This document shows positions 1 to 10,204 of a DNA stretch of 64,000 bases, in pieces. The notes beneath the pieces were generated by a model. The model searched no databases, was not told where the DNA came from, and saw nothing but the letters and a program-made list of their open reading frames with translations. The translations under genes were made by a program, and so were the position numbers. This DNA is from Lepidostoma basale (Eukaryota; Arthropoda; Insecta; Trichoptera; Lepidostomatidae). Numbering within the stretch: the first letter of the stretch is position 1; every line of letters begins with the position of its first letter. The DNA is taken from assembly GCA_022606425.2 (NCBI GenBank), contig JAHDVF020001600.1, positions 620,001-684,000 of the forward strand. Direction: 5' to 3'.

Positions 1-551
1 ATCAAATCAGTTTATTTACTCAAAAGACATTACAAACAGCATTAATGTTTAAGGCATCTATTGAGTACAGGTAAAATATTATAAAAATACAACATAGTGC
101 CGCATCGATTAAAGTGTGGCATTCTATTCTTTCTGCCTACCCTCTCGGGGAGACGGCGTGATGGTTAGTTAGTTAGTTAATACCAGGAACGCATTAGTGA
201 TGGTTCGACATTAGGAAGACAAAATGCTTTCCAAAGTCAAGAGTATTTGTACCCTGAACGTACTTTCACTAACATAAAAGACGTCGATCTCCGAGCAGAC
301 CGCGTTCAGCAGACTAATTGCTCTTTCCACCGGCGTCACCAGAGGCAGATTGGTTCTGGCGGCCGGTAGGTAAAACAATCTGTGCTGTCGCTGTCGGAGA
401 TATCTATCGGGGACAAAAAGACCAACATCCTCCAGTACGGCCGAGTTCTCGAAGTATCCCCTAATTAATCTGAAGAAATGGGTAATTAGATGTCCATCTC
501 TTCGAAGCTGTAGAGAATTGGTTCCGAGATTTCCCAGAAGAAATGCCGTGG
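1..551 (-). mobile_element. Jockey-A non-LTR retrotransposon, 3' part
   Basis: Minus-strand copy of the same family as the better copy at 13203-14524: tail of TTTGA-type repeats at position 1, 3' UTR, then the C-terminal part of the reverse-transcriptase ORF (peptides like LRQRQHRLFYLPA and TPVGRAI in broken frames). It stops near 551 where an RTE-B end is joined. A short RTE-B 3' end (100-178) lies inside the 3' UTR. Confidence 0.8.
100..178 (+). mobile_element. RTE-B 3' stub nested in Jockey-A
   Basis: Only about 75 bp of the RTE-B 3' end, ending GGCGTGATGGTTAGTTAG, inside the Jockey-A 3' UTR. The other Jockey-A copies run straight from ACAACATA to ATACCAGG here, which shows that this is an insertion. 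Confidence 0.75.
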
Positions 552-606
552 AACAGTGTGGTGGCCCATTCTTTCAGAAAGACGTCAAGATGGTTAGATA
601 GTTAGT
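552..606 (+). mobile_element. RTE-B 3' stub
   Basis: Reads CAGTGTGGTGGCCCATTC and ends GATGGTTAGATAGTTAG, a degraded form of the RTE-B 3' end. It abuts the broken Jockey-A copy. Confidence 0.6.
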
Positions 607-890
607 TTTTACTTATTTCACGGTATATTTTTTTAACAGTTAAATTGATCAAACAAAAACTTTAGGAAACTCTAGTACAGAATATTCTTGAAGGACTTCG
701 AGCAGTTGATCTTTCATACATCCTGTTTTGATCATTGTTTTTTCTATAAGCAATTAAACAAAATATAGGTAATAAATTATTATCTGTTATTTGGTTTTAC
801 GTAGGAAATGGTTATATAAGGGGTAATTTATCGTTTCTTGAGCAATGTAAAACTCCTTATTTAATAATTCATACCAATAAATGTACGATA
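607..890. other. AT-rich DNA, nothing recognised
   Basis: No coding similarity, inverted repeat or family repeat seen. Confidence 0.5.
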
Positions 891-894
891 TACC

Positions 895-1245
895 TTGATG
901 TACGGCTGCGAGACATGGTGCCTATCCGAAAGAGATAAACGGAGACTAGATACTTCTGAGATGTGGTCCTATAGAAGACTATTAGGAATTTCCTGGAGAT
1001 GCCACAATACAAATGAGGAGGTTCTCCAAAGAATCGAAGGAGGAAGTAACCTGCTCAGGACCTTGTCCGAAAGGCGTGTAAGATGGATCGGCCTTGTAAT
1101 ACGACAAGAAGGCCTCTTGCATGCCATAATGGAGGGTATGACCGAGGGGATAAACTCTAGAGGATGCTTACGCCGAGAGTAACTGGAGGACCTGTTGGTG
1201 GACGTGCGCTGCTCATCATATGCACTTTTCAAAATATAGGATAGA
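895..1245 (+). mobile_element. RTE-F, reverse-transcriptase C-terminal tail fragment
   Basis: A 95-residue open frame (895-1182) begins MMYGCETWCLSERDKRRLD and continues with RRLLGISW and a VRWIGLVIRQEGL segment. This is the layout of the region downstream of the reverse transcriptase in RTE-type elements (YGSETW, then RRMLRI, then RLxWxGHV). It differs from the other RTE families here. The catalytic domain is absent, so this is a 5'-truncated copy. Confidence 0.6.
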
Positions 1246-1487
1246 TATCAAAATAGAGGAAATTCGTGCCTACCAATCCTAGGATTGAAACCAGAGGGAG
1301 AGACGAATAAAAACACCTGTTTTATACAAAAAAAACTAACAACAGTAGAATTCCGATTTTCCGGGATGGGTGGTGAAAAATAATCCCGTTTAACCGATTT
1401 CCCGGTTAATACGAAAACACGAAAAAAATGTACACAAAGAAATATTTAAAATTACGCTATATGCGTAATTTTAATACGCTGTGTGTA
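1246..1487. other. No gene seen
   Basis: AT-rich. A short ACGAATAAAAACACCTG near 1303 resembles the edge of repeat M1; nothing else is supported. Confidence 0.4.
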
Positions 1488-1893
1488 TACTCGTACATCT
1501 AATGATGAAGTAAGAAAGGAATGCAAAGCGGATGAATGCGTGATAAATAAAATCAAGAAAGGGTCACTAAGATGGTTTGGACATATGGAACGAATGGATT
1601 GTCAGTTCCATGATGTACTTCTATACATAAGGATCGGTACAATAACATATTATACGCATACTCGAATATAGCAATAGCGAAGCGTTGTGATAGAATGAAA
1701 CTAGACGAATGTGTTGAAAATCTGTGTAAGATAGAGTATCGAATGAAAATATGAGAAGTGAATGAAAGTGTTATTAACAAAATAATGAAAGGACCATTAA
1801 GATGGTTTGGACACATGGAAAGAATGAATGAAGAAAGAATGGTAAAAAAGTATATGTAAACGATGTAAACGGAACTAGAAAAACAAGAAGACC
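1488..1893 (+). mobile_element. RTE-B fragments, rearranged
   Basis: 1488-1605 (+) encodes KCKADECVINKIKKGSLRWF, then GHMERMD. 1606-1650 is RTE-B sequence in reverse. 1690-1893 is a second + fragment ending RKTRRPK-like, where SINE1 is joined. The frames are broken. Confidence 0.7.
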
Positions 1894-1896
1894 GAA

Positions 1897-2085
1897 GACC
1901 TTTGTGGCCTAGTGGTAAATGCTTTGACTGCCACACCGAATGTCCTGGGTTCGAGTCCTAGAGACGGCATTGTGATTGTCATACTGTCTTTGATCTGGTG
2001 AAGAATTCACGTTACAGTAAAATGGCGATAGATTAGCTACCTATCACATGTCACGAGAATCAATAGCTTTACATGGATCAAATAT
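1897..2085 (+). mobile_element. SINE1 (tRNA-derived SINE)
   Basis: The head has polymerase III box A (TGGCCTAGTGG) and box B (GGTTCGAGTCC near 1949). The family body follows: TGTGATTGTCA, AAAATGGCGATAGATTAGC, CTACCTATCACATGTCACG. Seven copies of the family are in the window. The SINE is not a working tRNA gene: it has no complete acceptor stem and carries a common non-tRNA body. Confidence 0.85.
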
Positions 2086-2119
2086 TGCAATTTGACCACG
2101 TGAGTACTCGGATACCAAA

Positions 2120-2455
2120 AGAACGAAGGCACGAGTGGCAGAGATGAGGACGCTGAGGATGATAGCAGGAAGGACTATTCGAGATAGGGTGAGGAACACG
2201 GCCATCCGCGAGATCTGCAAGGTGGAGGATGTCGTGAGATGGGGCAGACGACGCAGAAGATACTGGAATGCGCACGTGCAGAGGATGGATCCCACCAGAA
2301 TCCCACACGCTGTGGCGCATCAGATTCCTGCCGGCTGCCGTCCCCCCGGAAGACCGCCGAAGAGATGGAGAGATAGCTGGGAGTCAACCTCCCAAGAGAG
2401 GCCAGCTTGATTTCAGGAACAGACCAAAGGTCTATAAGGAGAAGAATAAGAAGAA
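2120..2455 (+). mobile_element. RTE-C 3' fragment
   Basis: The frame 2135-2410 encodes MRTLRMIAGRTIRDRVRNT, then IREICKVEDVVRWGRRRRRYW and RPPGRPPKRWRDSWES, the C-terminal tail of the RTE-C family. It ends in an AAGAAGAATAAGAAGAAG tail. Confidence 0.8.
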
Positions 2456-2487
2456 GAGTAGTCGGAGAAATCGACGTGCGCGCATGA

Positions 2488-3052
2488 TACAATGTATGAA
2501 TATTTTGTAGTGTCACGTTTAGATTATTGCAACGGAATGTACGCTGGATTGCCAAATAATCAATTAAGCAGAAAACAAAGCGTATTCAATGCTGCTGCCC
2601 GATTGATTATGGGGCAACACTGTCATATCACGCCGCTCCTGAAGGACCTTCACTGCCTGAGAGCGAGTAAAATATAAATTTTGTTTGACAGTGTTTAAAG
2701 CTCGACACCAGAGAGCGCCAACGTGTACGAGTATATCGGACCTCTGCGTGACACCCATGCCAACGGAAAGGCAACGTTCATCTCCGATCAGTAGAAACAA
2801 GTGCAAACAACATAGCTATTCCAGTCAGAGCCAATAAAGCATGTTTCTATGATCGTGCTTTCAGCGTTGCGGGTCCGTTGGCGTGGAATAGCCTCCATGT
2901 TAGTATTAAGTATGAGGATAGTAACGTTAAATTTAAGAAACTTCGGAAGACTGCACTGTTGGGTCAGCCATTTCCTTATGCGCCCTTGGAGTAATTGATT
3001 TCACAAAACGGCGCACTTAAAATACAAATCATAATAATAATAATAATAATAA
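2488..3052 (+). mobile_element. CR1/L2-like non-LTR 3' end
   Basis: Encodes SRLDYCNGMYAGLP, then FNAAARLIMGQ and LLKDLHCL. Further on, in broken frames, come TPMPTERQRS and a CFQRCGSVGVE-like block matching the C-terminal tail of CR1/L2 reverse transcriptases (RLDYCN, NAAARL, LKELHWL, AFSVAGP). It ends GCGCCCTTGGAGTAATTGAT and an (AAT)n tail. Stops and frameshifts make it a dead copy. Confidence 0.8.
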
Positions 3053-3662
3053 TATTGAGGAAGCGAGAGAAGTATGTCAGGAAAGAACAATGTAGCGGTC
3101 CGTTATTTTGACTACTCCTTCAGGGAGACGGCACACAGTGGGCTGAAAATAGAGCTCCCATAGACTTAGCGTCACTCGAAAATCCGAAGGTTTCCGAGAT
3201 TCAGGCTTTAGTGATAATATATAGTTTATATGATGCATTTTATGATACAGAAAGCTTTTTTTAAGAAAGCTTAAGAATAAGGGATAAAATTTAAAAAACT
3301 ATTTTTTGTAATTTTAAAGTTGAAAATGTCAATGTTCCGTAGATTTGCGAGATTCAGGCTTTAGTGATAATATAGCTGTTGTGATGAATTTTATGATTCA
3401 GAAAGCAATTTTTTTAGATATTTTAAAAATTAGGAAAAAAACTAAAAAAACTGTTTATCTCCATACATAAAAAAATAAAATCGCTAATAACTTATTAAAT
3501 AATAGCTTTATCAAAAAAAGTCACTTGGCATAAAACATTTCTATTTAGTAAAGAAATACGCAGGCATATTTTTTTTTCAAAATTAGGTACTTGACTTTCG
3601 AGTGACGCTAAGTCTATGAATCTTCATTTTCAGCCCACTGTGCGGCATGTGGGTTATTTAGT
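3053..3662 (+). mobile_element. RTE-B 3' end split by a Transib-like element
   Basis: 3053-3133 and 3643-3662 together make one RTE-B 3' end (AGGAAGCGAGAGAAGTATGTC to GAGACGGCA, then TGTGGGTTATTTAG). The two halves are separated by the element at 3134-3642. Confidence 0.75.
3134..3642. mobile_element. Transib-like non-autonomous DNA transposon (509 bp)
   Basis: The ends are inverted repeats of about 50 bp, of which the first 17 bases (CACAGTGGGCTGAAAAT) match exactly on both sides. It is flanked by a 5-bp duplication CGGCA (3129-3133 and 3643-3647). A CACAGTG terminus with a GC-rich 5-bp duplication is characteristic of the Transib superfamily, relatives of RAG1. There is no transposase. The inside contains an imperfect tandem duplication (CGAGATTCAGGCTTTAGTG near 3196 and 3348). 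Confidence 0.75.
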
Positions 3663-4025
3663 TCGCGAATCGGTGTCGGATTCTCTAGTAATTTATGATA
3701 CAGGAAAAAAACTTGTTTTAGTTTTATTATTATATATATAAAAAACAACGATAATATGCGGCCTATAAAAGATCAGTTTTTTTGTGTTTCATTCATAAAT
3801 TAAGGCAATAAAAATCGTCTATTCTTAGGTGTCTAATTCGTACCGTTATATCACTAATGTAATAACCGGTTCGCTGGCTTTAATGTCGTAACGGACATTG
3901 ACTTTGAAAAACGTTAGACGTATGGCAATCTTTTTTTTTACCTAATAAATAGTTGTTATTTTGTTTGTTTATTTATTTAGAGTTAAAAACAGTCATTTGA
4001 TTATTTTTTTTGCTGAAATATGATG
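3663..4025. other. AT-rich DNA, nothing recognised
   Basis: No frame, repeat family or inverted repeat supported. Confidence 0.5.
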
Positions 4026-4165
4026 AGATATCCAACTCTCTGCAGCTTCGAAGAGATGGGCACCTCATAATTCATTTCTTTATTTAACTTGGGCGTGTTG
4101 GAGGGGATAGCCCACCGTCAAAAACAGGTCATACGACCTAAACTAAGAGGAAGAAGAAGAAGATT
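4026..4165 (+). mobile_element. Jockey-A scrap and an unassigned retroelement tail
   Basis: 4026-4078 matches the Jockey-A stretch around CTTCGAAGAGATGGGCA. 4079-4165 ends AAGAGGAAGAAGAAGAAG, like an RTE 3' tail, but its family is not clear. Confidence 0.5.
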
Positions 4166-4299
4166 GAAGTTCAAGAGAAAATCAGCTCAACTCAATTGCT
4201 TTTATTTATACGAATCCGCAATTTAGCTGCAAAAAAAGACGAGGAAACCTTGTTTTAAAAAAAAGATGAAGGTATATATGAATTTTGAAGAAATCAAAA

Positions 4300-4437
4300 G
4301 TTTGTGGAATGTTGTAATTACATAAAGCGTGCGCTTAACCCAACCAATGACAGGTCATAAGTCCTGTAAACACCTTGATCATCCATATTCAGTTTCCAGT
4401 TTGTTTCTTCGTCTCTATTGAGATACAATCAAAAAAT
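4300..4437 (+). repeat. Repeat P (about 135 bp)
   Basis: One of four near-identical copies in the window (also 9034-9162, 42772-42915 reversed, 47435-47568). Key segments are GTAATTACATAAAGCGTGCG, CCAATGACAGGTCATAAGTC and TCTATTGAGATACAAT. No coding content; probably a small non-autonomous element. Confidence 0.75.
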
Positions 4438-4477
4438 TTAAATCAAAAGTATTATGTGTGGAAAAAACAGTGTGGTA

Positions 4478-4537
4478 GTCGATTATTTCAGCCAATTCTT
4501 TCGGGAAGTCGGCATATGGTTAGTTGGTTAGTTAAAA
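4478..4537 (+). mobile_element. RTE-B 3' stub
   Basis: Degraded 3' end with GGTTAGTTGGTTAGTTA tail. It faces the minus-strand copy at 4556 tail to tail. Confidence 0.65.
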
Positions 4538-4555
4538 TAAAATAAAATATTTTAA

Positions 4556-5400
4556 ACTAACTAACTAACTAACCATCACGCCGTCTCCCCGAAGGGGTAG
4601 GCAGAAAGAATGGACTGCCACACTTTTCTTTCCTGACATATTTCTCTCGATTCCTCAACATTCATACATCGTGTCATGCACGCGCGTTGATTTCTCTGAC
4701 TTCTCACATGGCCGACATTCAATATTTGATTTTTTGATCGTGCCACGTTTTTCTCGGTCTTCCTCTATTTCAGATTCCATTTACATCGTTAACATATAAT
4801 TTTTTTAACATTCTTTCTTCATTCATTCTTTCCATATGTCCATTCCATATTAATGATTCTTTCATTATTTTGTTCAAAGCACCATCATTCTCACCGCATT
4901 CACTTCTTATATTTTCATTCGACACTCTATCACACACAGAGTATCCACACATTCGTCTAAGAGATCTCATTTCAACTGCATTTATGCTACTTTTATCCTT
5001 ATTTTGCCAGTTTCATGCTTCGCTTCTATACATAAGGGTCGGTAGAATAACACCATTGTGCACTGCCATTCTAGCCTTTTTGGATAGGTTTTTGTTTTCA
5101 ATGACAACTTTAAGTGCACCATTCACTTTGTTGCCTGCCCCAACCCTTCTTTCAATATCCCTCTCCACTCGCCCATATTTTGTAAACATACTGCCCAAAT
5201 ACACGAACTCATTTACTTGCTCCAAATTTTCACCATTCACGCTAATGTTGCAGACTGTCATGATTTATTATTTTTCAAAAATTATTACTTTGGACTTATT
5301 CACATTCATCATCAGATAATTTCGCATGCATACCTCATACATACTATTCACCAGGACTTGTAGTTCATTCTCGTTGTCTGCAAGTAGGACAGCATCATTT
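4556..5400 (-). mobile_element. RTE-B copy, longer
   Basis: Starts (on the plus strand) with AACTAACTAACTAACC, the reverse of the GTTA tail. Frames encode the end of the reverse transcriptase and its tail: VYLGSMFTKYGRVERDIERR, VGAGNKVNGALKVVIENKN, GVILPTLMYRSEA, RSLRRMCGYSVCDRV, GHMERMNEERM. About 280 codons are recognisable but shifted between frames. Confidence 0.85.
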
Positions 5401-5611
5401 ATTTTTAAGATTCGTTAAACATGATATTGTCGGAATTCCCACGTAAAATAACCAGTTCTGTTGTATCGATAATCTTAATTATTGTGATATATTGTATTTG
5501 AAGCACGTGATGTTTTAAGTCACATTTCGAATTAGTGTCGAATAACTGAACATTCGAAATATAATTGATTATTCCTGTTTTATAATTCATTTTACATTCT
5601 TCATTAATAAT

Positions 5612-6000
5612 AAGTAAATACAATGAACCGGTTAGAGGCATTTGAAATGTGGCTTCACCGAAGAATGTTCAGGATCCCATGGACAGACAGAGTGACGAAC
5701 ACAGAAGTCCTGAATCGTGCAGGAGTAAATAGAGAGCTGCTGACATTAATCAAAGTCCGCAAGATTGCATATCTGGGTCGCGTTCTGCGAGGAGAGAAGT
5801 ATCGTCTGCTGCATCCAATATTGAAGGGAAAAATAGAGGGCCGCAGGGGGGCAGGGAGAAGGCAGATCTCTTGGCTGAGGGAATGGACGGGAATCAGAAC
5901 TGTGCAGGAGCTATTCCGGACAGCGCAGGATAGGGAAGAGTTTACCAGAGTGATCGCCAACGTCAGGGGGACCTGACAGGGCACTTTAAAAAGAAGAAGA
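5612..6000 (+). mobile_element. RTE-A 3' fragment
   Basis: The open frame 5623-5976 (117 residues) begins MNRLEAFEMWLHRRMFRIPW and ends REEFTRVIANVRGT. It is colinear with the C-terminus of the longer RTE-A copy at 39345-42150. An AAAAAGAAGAAGAT tail follows. Confidence 0.85.
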
Positions 6001-6089
6001 TTAATAATAATATATTACAGAGAGTGAAAAACCAGGTGTTTATATACTGGGAATGCCGTCTTCAAAGTATTTTCCAGACCGCAAGTAAG

Positions 6090-7003
6090 AAGAATGTATG
6101 ACGATTTGTGATATAAGTGCGATGGGCGAGAAATTGGAGCAAGTTACCGAATTTACGTATCTGGGAAGCATGTTTACAAGAGACGGAAAAATGGAGAAAG
6201 ACATTGAAAGAAGGGTTGGCGCTGGGAATAAAATAAGTGGCGCACTCAAAGTCAGTATTACAAATAGAAATATATCCACAGATGGAGTTCTAGTGCCAAC
6301 CCTCATGTTTGGAAGTGAAGCTTGGAGCTGGCAAAGAAGGATGAAAGCAGGATAAACGCCGTAGGAATGAGATCACTAAGAAGAATGTTGTGTGATAGAA
6401 TACCGAACGATGAAATAAGAAAGAAATGTAAGGCAGATGGCTGCATCATGGATAAAATTAAAAAAGGATCCATGAAATGGTTTCGACGTATGGAACGAAT
6501 CGGTGGTGGTCTAGGGGATGGAACGCTTGGCTCCTGATCCAGGGGACATGGGTTCAAGCCTGGACACGACCAGATTCCTTCTTCATAATGATGAGCTATT
6601 TTCTGCTCAAATTGAAAATTGTAAAATAAATTTTAATATCATTGATTTAAATCCTTGATATTAGTCTTTAAAAAAAATATATATTTGCATATATTTAAAA
6701 AAATATATATAAAAATATAAAAATAAATAAATAATAAAAATGGATGAGAGAAGAATGGTTAAAAAGTTGTACACAAGCAGCGTGAGTGGAAAAAGAAGCC
6801 GAGGACGACCGAGGAAAACATGGCATGACTAAATTAATCAATTACTAAAAGGCGGCCACATTCGAAGTCGGAATATTCGACGTGCGTGCATGGTACAATG
6901 TATGAATGTAGAGGAATCCAGAGAGGTATGCCAGGACAGAGCATTGTGGCGATCCATCCTCTCTGTCTACCGTTACGGGTAAATAGCGTAATGGTTAGTT
7001 AAT
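6090..7003 (+). mobile_element. RTE-B copy with nested SINE2
   Basis: Frames encode EFTYLGSMFTRDGKMEKDIE, VPTLMFGSEAWSWQ, RSLRRML and IRKKCKADGCIMDKIKKGSM. After the SINE2 insertion the copy resumes at about 6739 with MDERRMVKKLYTSSVSGKRS and ends GCGTAATGGTTAGTTAATTG. It has several frameshifts. Confidence 0.85.
6501..6738 (+). mobile_element. SINE2 (second tRNA-derived SINE)
   Basis: The head GATGGAACGCTTGGCTCC, then box B-like GGGTTCAAGCC, then a body with CCTTCTTCATAATGATGAGC. An A-rich tail of AAATA-type repeats follows. A second copy is at 63691. It splits an RTE-B copy within ATGGAACGAAT/GGATGA. Confidence 0.7.
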
Positions 7004-7072
7004 TGTCTTTATTTATCTATAATTGTGTATATTTATCATTAATTTTATTTCTCTCTTCTTCTTCTTCAGCCT

Positions 7073-7365
7073 TTTCTCATCTCCTAGACAAAGGCCTCCT
7101 CAATTTGCTTCCACGTCACTTTATCTAGTGCAGACTGCATCCAGGTTATTCCGTCATGTCTGTTCAAGTCATCCTTCCACCGTATTTGCTGTCGCCCTGC
7201 ACTTCTCTTTGCCGTCCACGGTCTCCAAGTCAGCAGTCTTCTTGTCCATTTTTCGTCCGAGCTTCTGGCTACGTGACCTGCCCATTGCCATTTTAGAGTC
7301 GCCACCCTGTGGATGATGTCAGTGACCTTTGTTTTTTTTCTCATCGTATCGTTTCTGACTCTGGT
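7073..7365 (-). mobile_element. RTE-D 3' fragment
   Basis: The minus-strand frame 7084-7344 encodes TKVTDIIHRVATLKWQWAG, then HVARSSDEKWTRRLLTWRPW and RWKDDLNRHDGITWMQSA. Its end on the plus strand is CTTCTTCTTCTTC. This is the C-terminal tail of an RTE-type element. Confidence 0.8.
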
Positions 7366-7376
7366 TAGTTAGTTAG

Positions 7377-7939
7377 TTAGCAAGCACTTAGATAATATTT
7401 GCAAAATGGAGGTTTTTCGGGCCGTTAGACTATTATTAATAAGTTAGTACATAAGTCAAAAATTAATTAGAAGATTTTTATGCTAATGCGCTGTCGACTT
7501 AGTTTTAATATTTTCCCATAAATACTAACGGTGATCTATGCAAGAGAAAAAAAATACCATTAAAATACCTAATGTCTGCCTGTCAAAGTGTCTGGTTTTT
7601 ACATATTTTTTTCCTCATCCCAACCGTTATTTTAAACGGATATGACGCTGTCAGTAGGAGATTAAATCAAATAACATTTTTAAATTAATTTATCTGTGGA
7701 AATCTGAGATAATGTAATTAAGAGTTATATTTTATTGAACTGTAAAATTTTTTAAAATTAATAATTAATGAAAGGGTAGGATCGTTGACTTTTTAACAAC
7801 AACAACAATGTAATAAAATAAGTAACAAGTTTTACTTGTCAGGTATATTTTTATTTCTGTGCTTCGCTTTCAAAAATACGAATTTTTTCGGTGTTTTGAG
7901 GTCTATATTATAACAAATGCCGTTATATAAATTATTAAT
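7377..7939. other. Non-coding; short dispersed repeat at its left edge
   Basis: 7377-7440 (AAGCACTTAGATAATATTTG, GGGCCGTTAG) recurs at 38790-38860. The rest is AT-rich with nothing recognised. Confidence 0.4.
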
Positions 7940-8815
7940 ACAATCAGAGATTTAAATATGAGAGGCCATTATGAACTTAATAAAACAATCACCGTACTGA
8001 CAGGTATACGACAAGGAGACAGCTTAAGCCCTTTTCTGTCCAATCTGATTATGGACAAACCTATAGAGGAAACCCAATCGCTCCAACTAGGATATAGGAT
8101 TGGAGAGCAAATTGTCAATGTGGTCTGTTATGCAGACCATACTATAATCATAGCTAACAATAATGACCCACAAAAAATGCTAGACAGACTATATCACGCC
8201 TGTAAGAAATACAACATGACGATCTCTATCGATTTTTTTTTCCAAAATACCCAAAACATGTAACTTGGTTATAAAAAATCAACCCATAGAACAGGTCAAG
8301 ACCTTCAAGTATCTAGTTATAGACCTGGTGGGGGGAGCTGATCTGCGGGAAGAAATACAAGCCCAAGTAAACAAGGCAGCTGCAATCTCTGGCGCTCTAA
8401 AATCCACAATATGGAAAAAAAAGACCATTAAGAGTAAGATGAGAATCTATAAAACATGCGTAAGACCAATAAAAAAATATGGCGTCGAAGCAAGGGCAGA
8501 CACAGTAAGGACCAAACAAGTTTTGAGGACTTCCGAAATGAAGACGATAGCAGGCAAGACACTGAGAGATCGCGTGAGGAACACCAGAATAAGAGAGATA
8601 TGTGAGGTTGAGGATGTCGTAATGTGGGGAAGGCAAAGGAGAAGATACTGGTATGCATACGTGAGGAGAATGGATCCATCCAGACTCTCCTTCATTGTAT
8701 TACACCCAAGGTAGACGACCCCCTGGCAGACCACCAAAGAGATGGATCGAGCTGGGAGTCGACTTCGCAGTGGGCCAATTCCTCTTAAGAAACAGGCCAC
8801 TAGGCCTACACTAAG
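7940..8815 (+). mobile_element. RTE-C copy with reverse-transcriptase motifs
   Basis: The frame 7958-8263 encodes GIRQGDSLSPFLSNLIMD (reverse-transcriptase palm segment) and VVCYADHTIIIAN, where the catalytic YADD has become YADH. The frame 8265-8714 continues with QVKTFKYLVIDLVGGADLRE, VRPIKKYGVEARADTVRTK and RDRVRNTRIREICEVEDVV. Frame breaks and the lost catalytic Asp mean it is inactive. Confidence 0.85.
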
Positions 8816-9033
8816 AATAAGAATATGAAGGAGAAGCAGGAATGTATGAGATATGGTTTAACTTATACAAGATACTCTCTTAAATCAAGAGAAGAAGAGT
8901 CTTCTAAACGTACATTCAACAATATAAAAGACCGTGATTGAAACTGACACGTGAAGATAGGTATGGATTTTGAAGTATACGATACTCGTATATACATCTT
9001 CCAAAAATTTGTCATGCATGATCATAACAAAGG

Positions 9034-9162
9034 TGGAATGGGGAATGTTGTAATTACATAAAGCGTGCGCTTAACCCAACCAATGACAGGTCATAAGTCC
9101 TGTAAACACCTTGATCATCCATATTCAGTTTGCGTCTTCGTCTCTATTGAGATACAATTAAA
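9034..9162 (+). repeat. Repeat P
   Basis: Near-identical to 4300-4437 over GTTGTAATTACATAAAGCG to GTCTCTATTGAGATACAAT. Confidence 0.75.
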
Positions 9163-9305
9163 TTTGAATATAAAAGACGTTGATCTTCGAGGAAAAAATG
9201 TTCAGCAACTGATTGTTCTTCTCACTGGTGTCACCAGAGGCAGGTGGGTTCTGGCGGCGGTAGATAAAACAATCTATGCTGTTGCCATCGGAGATATCAG
9301 ACCAA

Positions 9306-9627
9306 TTCAGTGGAATTATCTATAGAAAATTAAAATTCTTTGTCCTCATCTAGACAACCATCTCGTTTATTATATTCTTCTTCTAAATGAACAACATGAT
9401 CGCATTGCGCTGCACTTATTGATTTCCATCCCGATACACTTATTGATTGAAATGCATCTTCTATTAATTCTGGAATATCTGATTTTTCCCGGCCAAGTTT
9501 TCTTTATACAGAACTCCAAATCAACTCGATTGGGTTCAAGTCGCGATGATACGGAGGCAATCGTAGAACTCTGTGACCATGTTGTCCAAGAAGATTATCA
9601 ATTTCATAGACTGATAAATTACATAAA
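9306..9627 (-). pseudogene. Tc1/mariner-superfamily transposase, C-terminal relic
   Basis: Minus-strand reading (about 9330-9600) gives GHRVLRLPPYHRDLNPIELI, the region around the third catalytic acidic residue of Tc1/mariner-type DDE transposases. After an in-frame TAA comes GREKSDIPELIEDAFQS and a stop. The segment is flanked by AGACCAA at 9299-9305 and 9628-9634, within a Jockey-A copy. The first two catalytic aspartates are missing. Confidence 0.65.
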
Positions 9628-9720
9628 AGACCAACTCCCTACAGTATGAGTTCTCGAAATATCCCCTGATTAATTTATGAAGAACTGGGTTATGAGATAC
9701 AAATCATTTCGAAGCTGCTT

Positions 9721-9895
9721 CTTCGTCTTCTTCTTGTTCCTCACCTATCAGAAGTTGGACAATACCATGGTCATTTCTATCATTGATACATCAGCTCTAA
9801 ACAGGGATGTTGTGCTGCAATTGAACCATTCTCCAAGGCTTTCTAGCCAGGAATTTATTCTTCTACAGACACTTCGTTTTCCGTTATTTTGCCTT
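9721..9895 (-). mobile_element. Unassigned RTE-like 3' end
   Basis: The minus strand encodes INSWLESLGEWFNCSTTSLF followed by RADVSMIEMTMV and a GAAGAAGACGAAGAAG tail. A related scrap is at about 51530-51600. The family is not one of RTE-A to RTE-E. Confidence 0.45.
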
Positions 9896-9899
9896 GCAT

Positions 9900-10200
9900 A
9901 ATAATATTTGAATTTATCATTTTTATATTATTAAATAAGCGATTTCGATATTTGATAAGCTTTTCAATCAGATTTTGATAATCTAACTCCATTAGAAAAA
10001 TCGAATGAAAAAATTGTTTTTAACGTTTGTTTTCGAATGATAAACAATAAACATAAAAATTTATAATGAAATAATATACGAGCGTATGTTAAACGCTTTA
10101 TATTTTATACTAGTAATATTTATTCTTACGGTGGAAACGGTGTGTTGTGTCGCGAAACCGGTAATTATAAACTCTTACACGATCAGAATATAAAAAAAAA
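9900..10200. other. AT-rich DNA, nothing recognised
   Basis: No supported feature. Confidence 0.5.
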
Positions 10201-10204
10201 TTAA

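Larger units (their letters stand above)
8886..9720 (-). mobile_element. Jockey-A remnants, interrupted
   Basis: Pieces at 8886-8930, 9165-9302 and 9640-9720 match consecutive parts of the Jockey-A C-terminal frame. They are separated by repeat P (9034-9162) and a transposase fragment (9306-9627). Confidence 0.6.
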
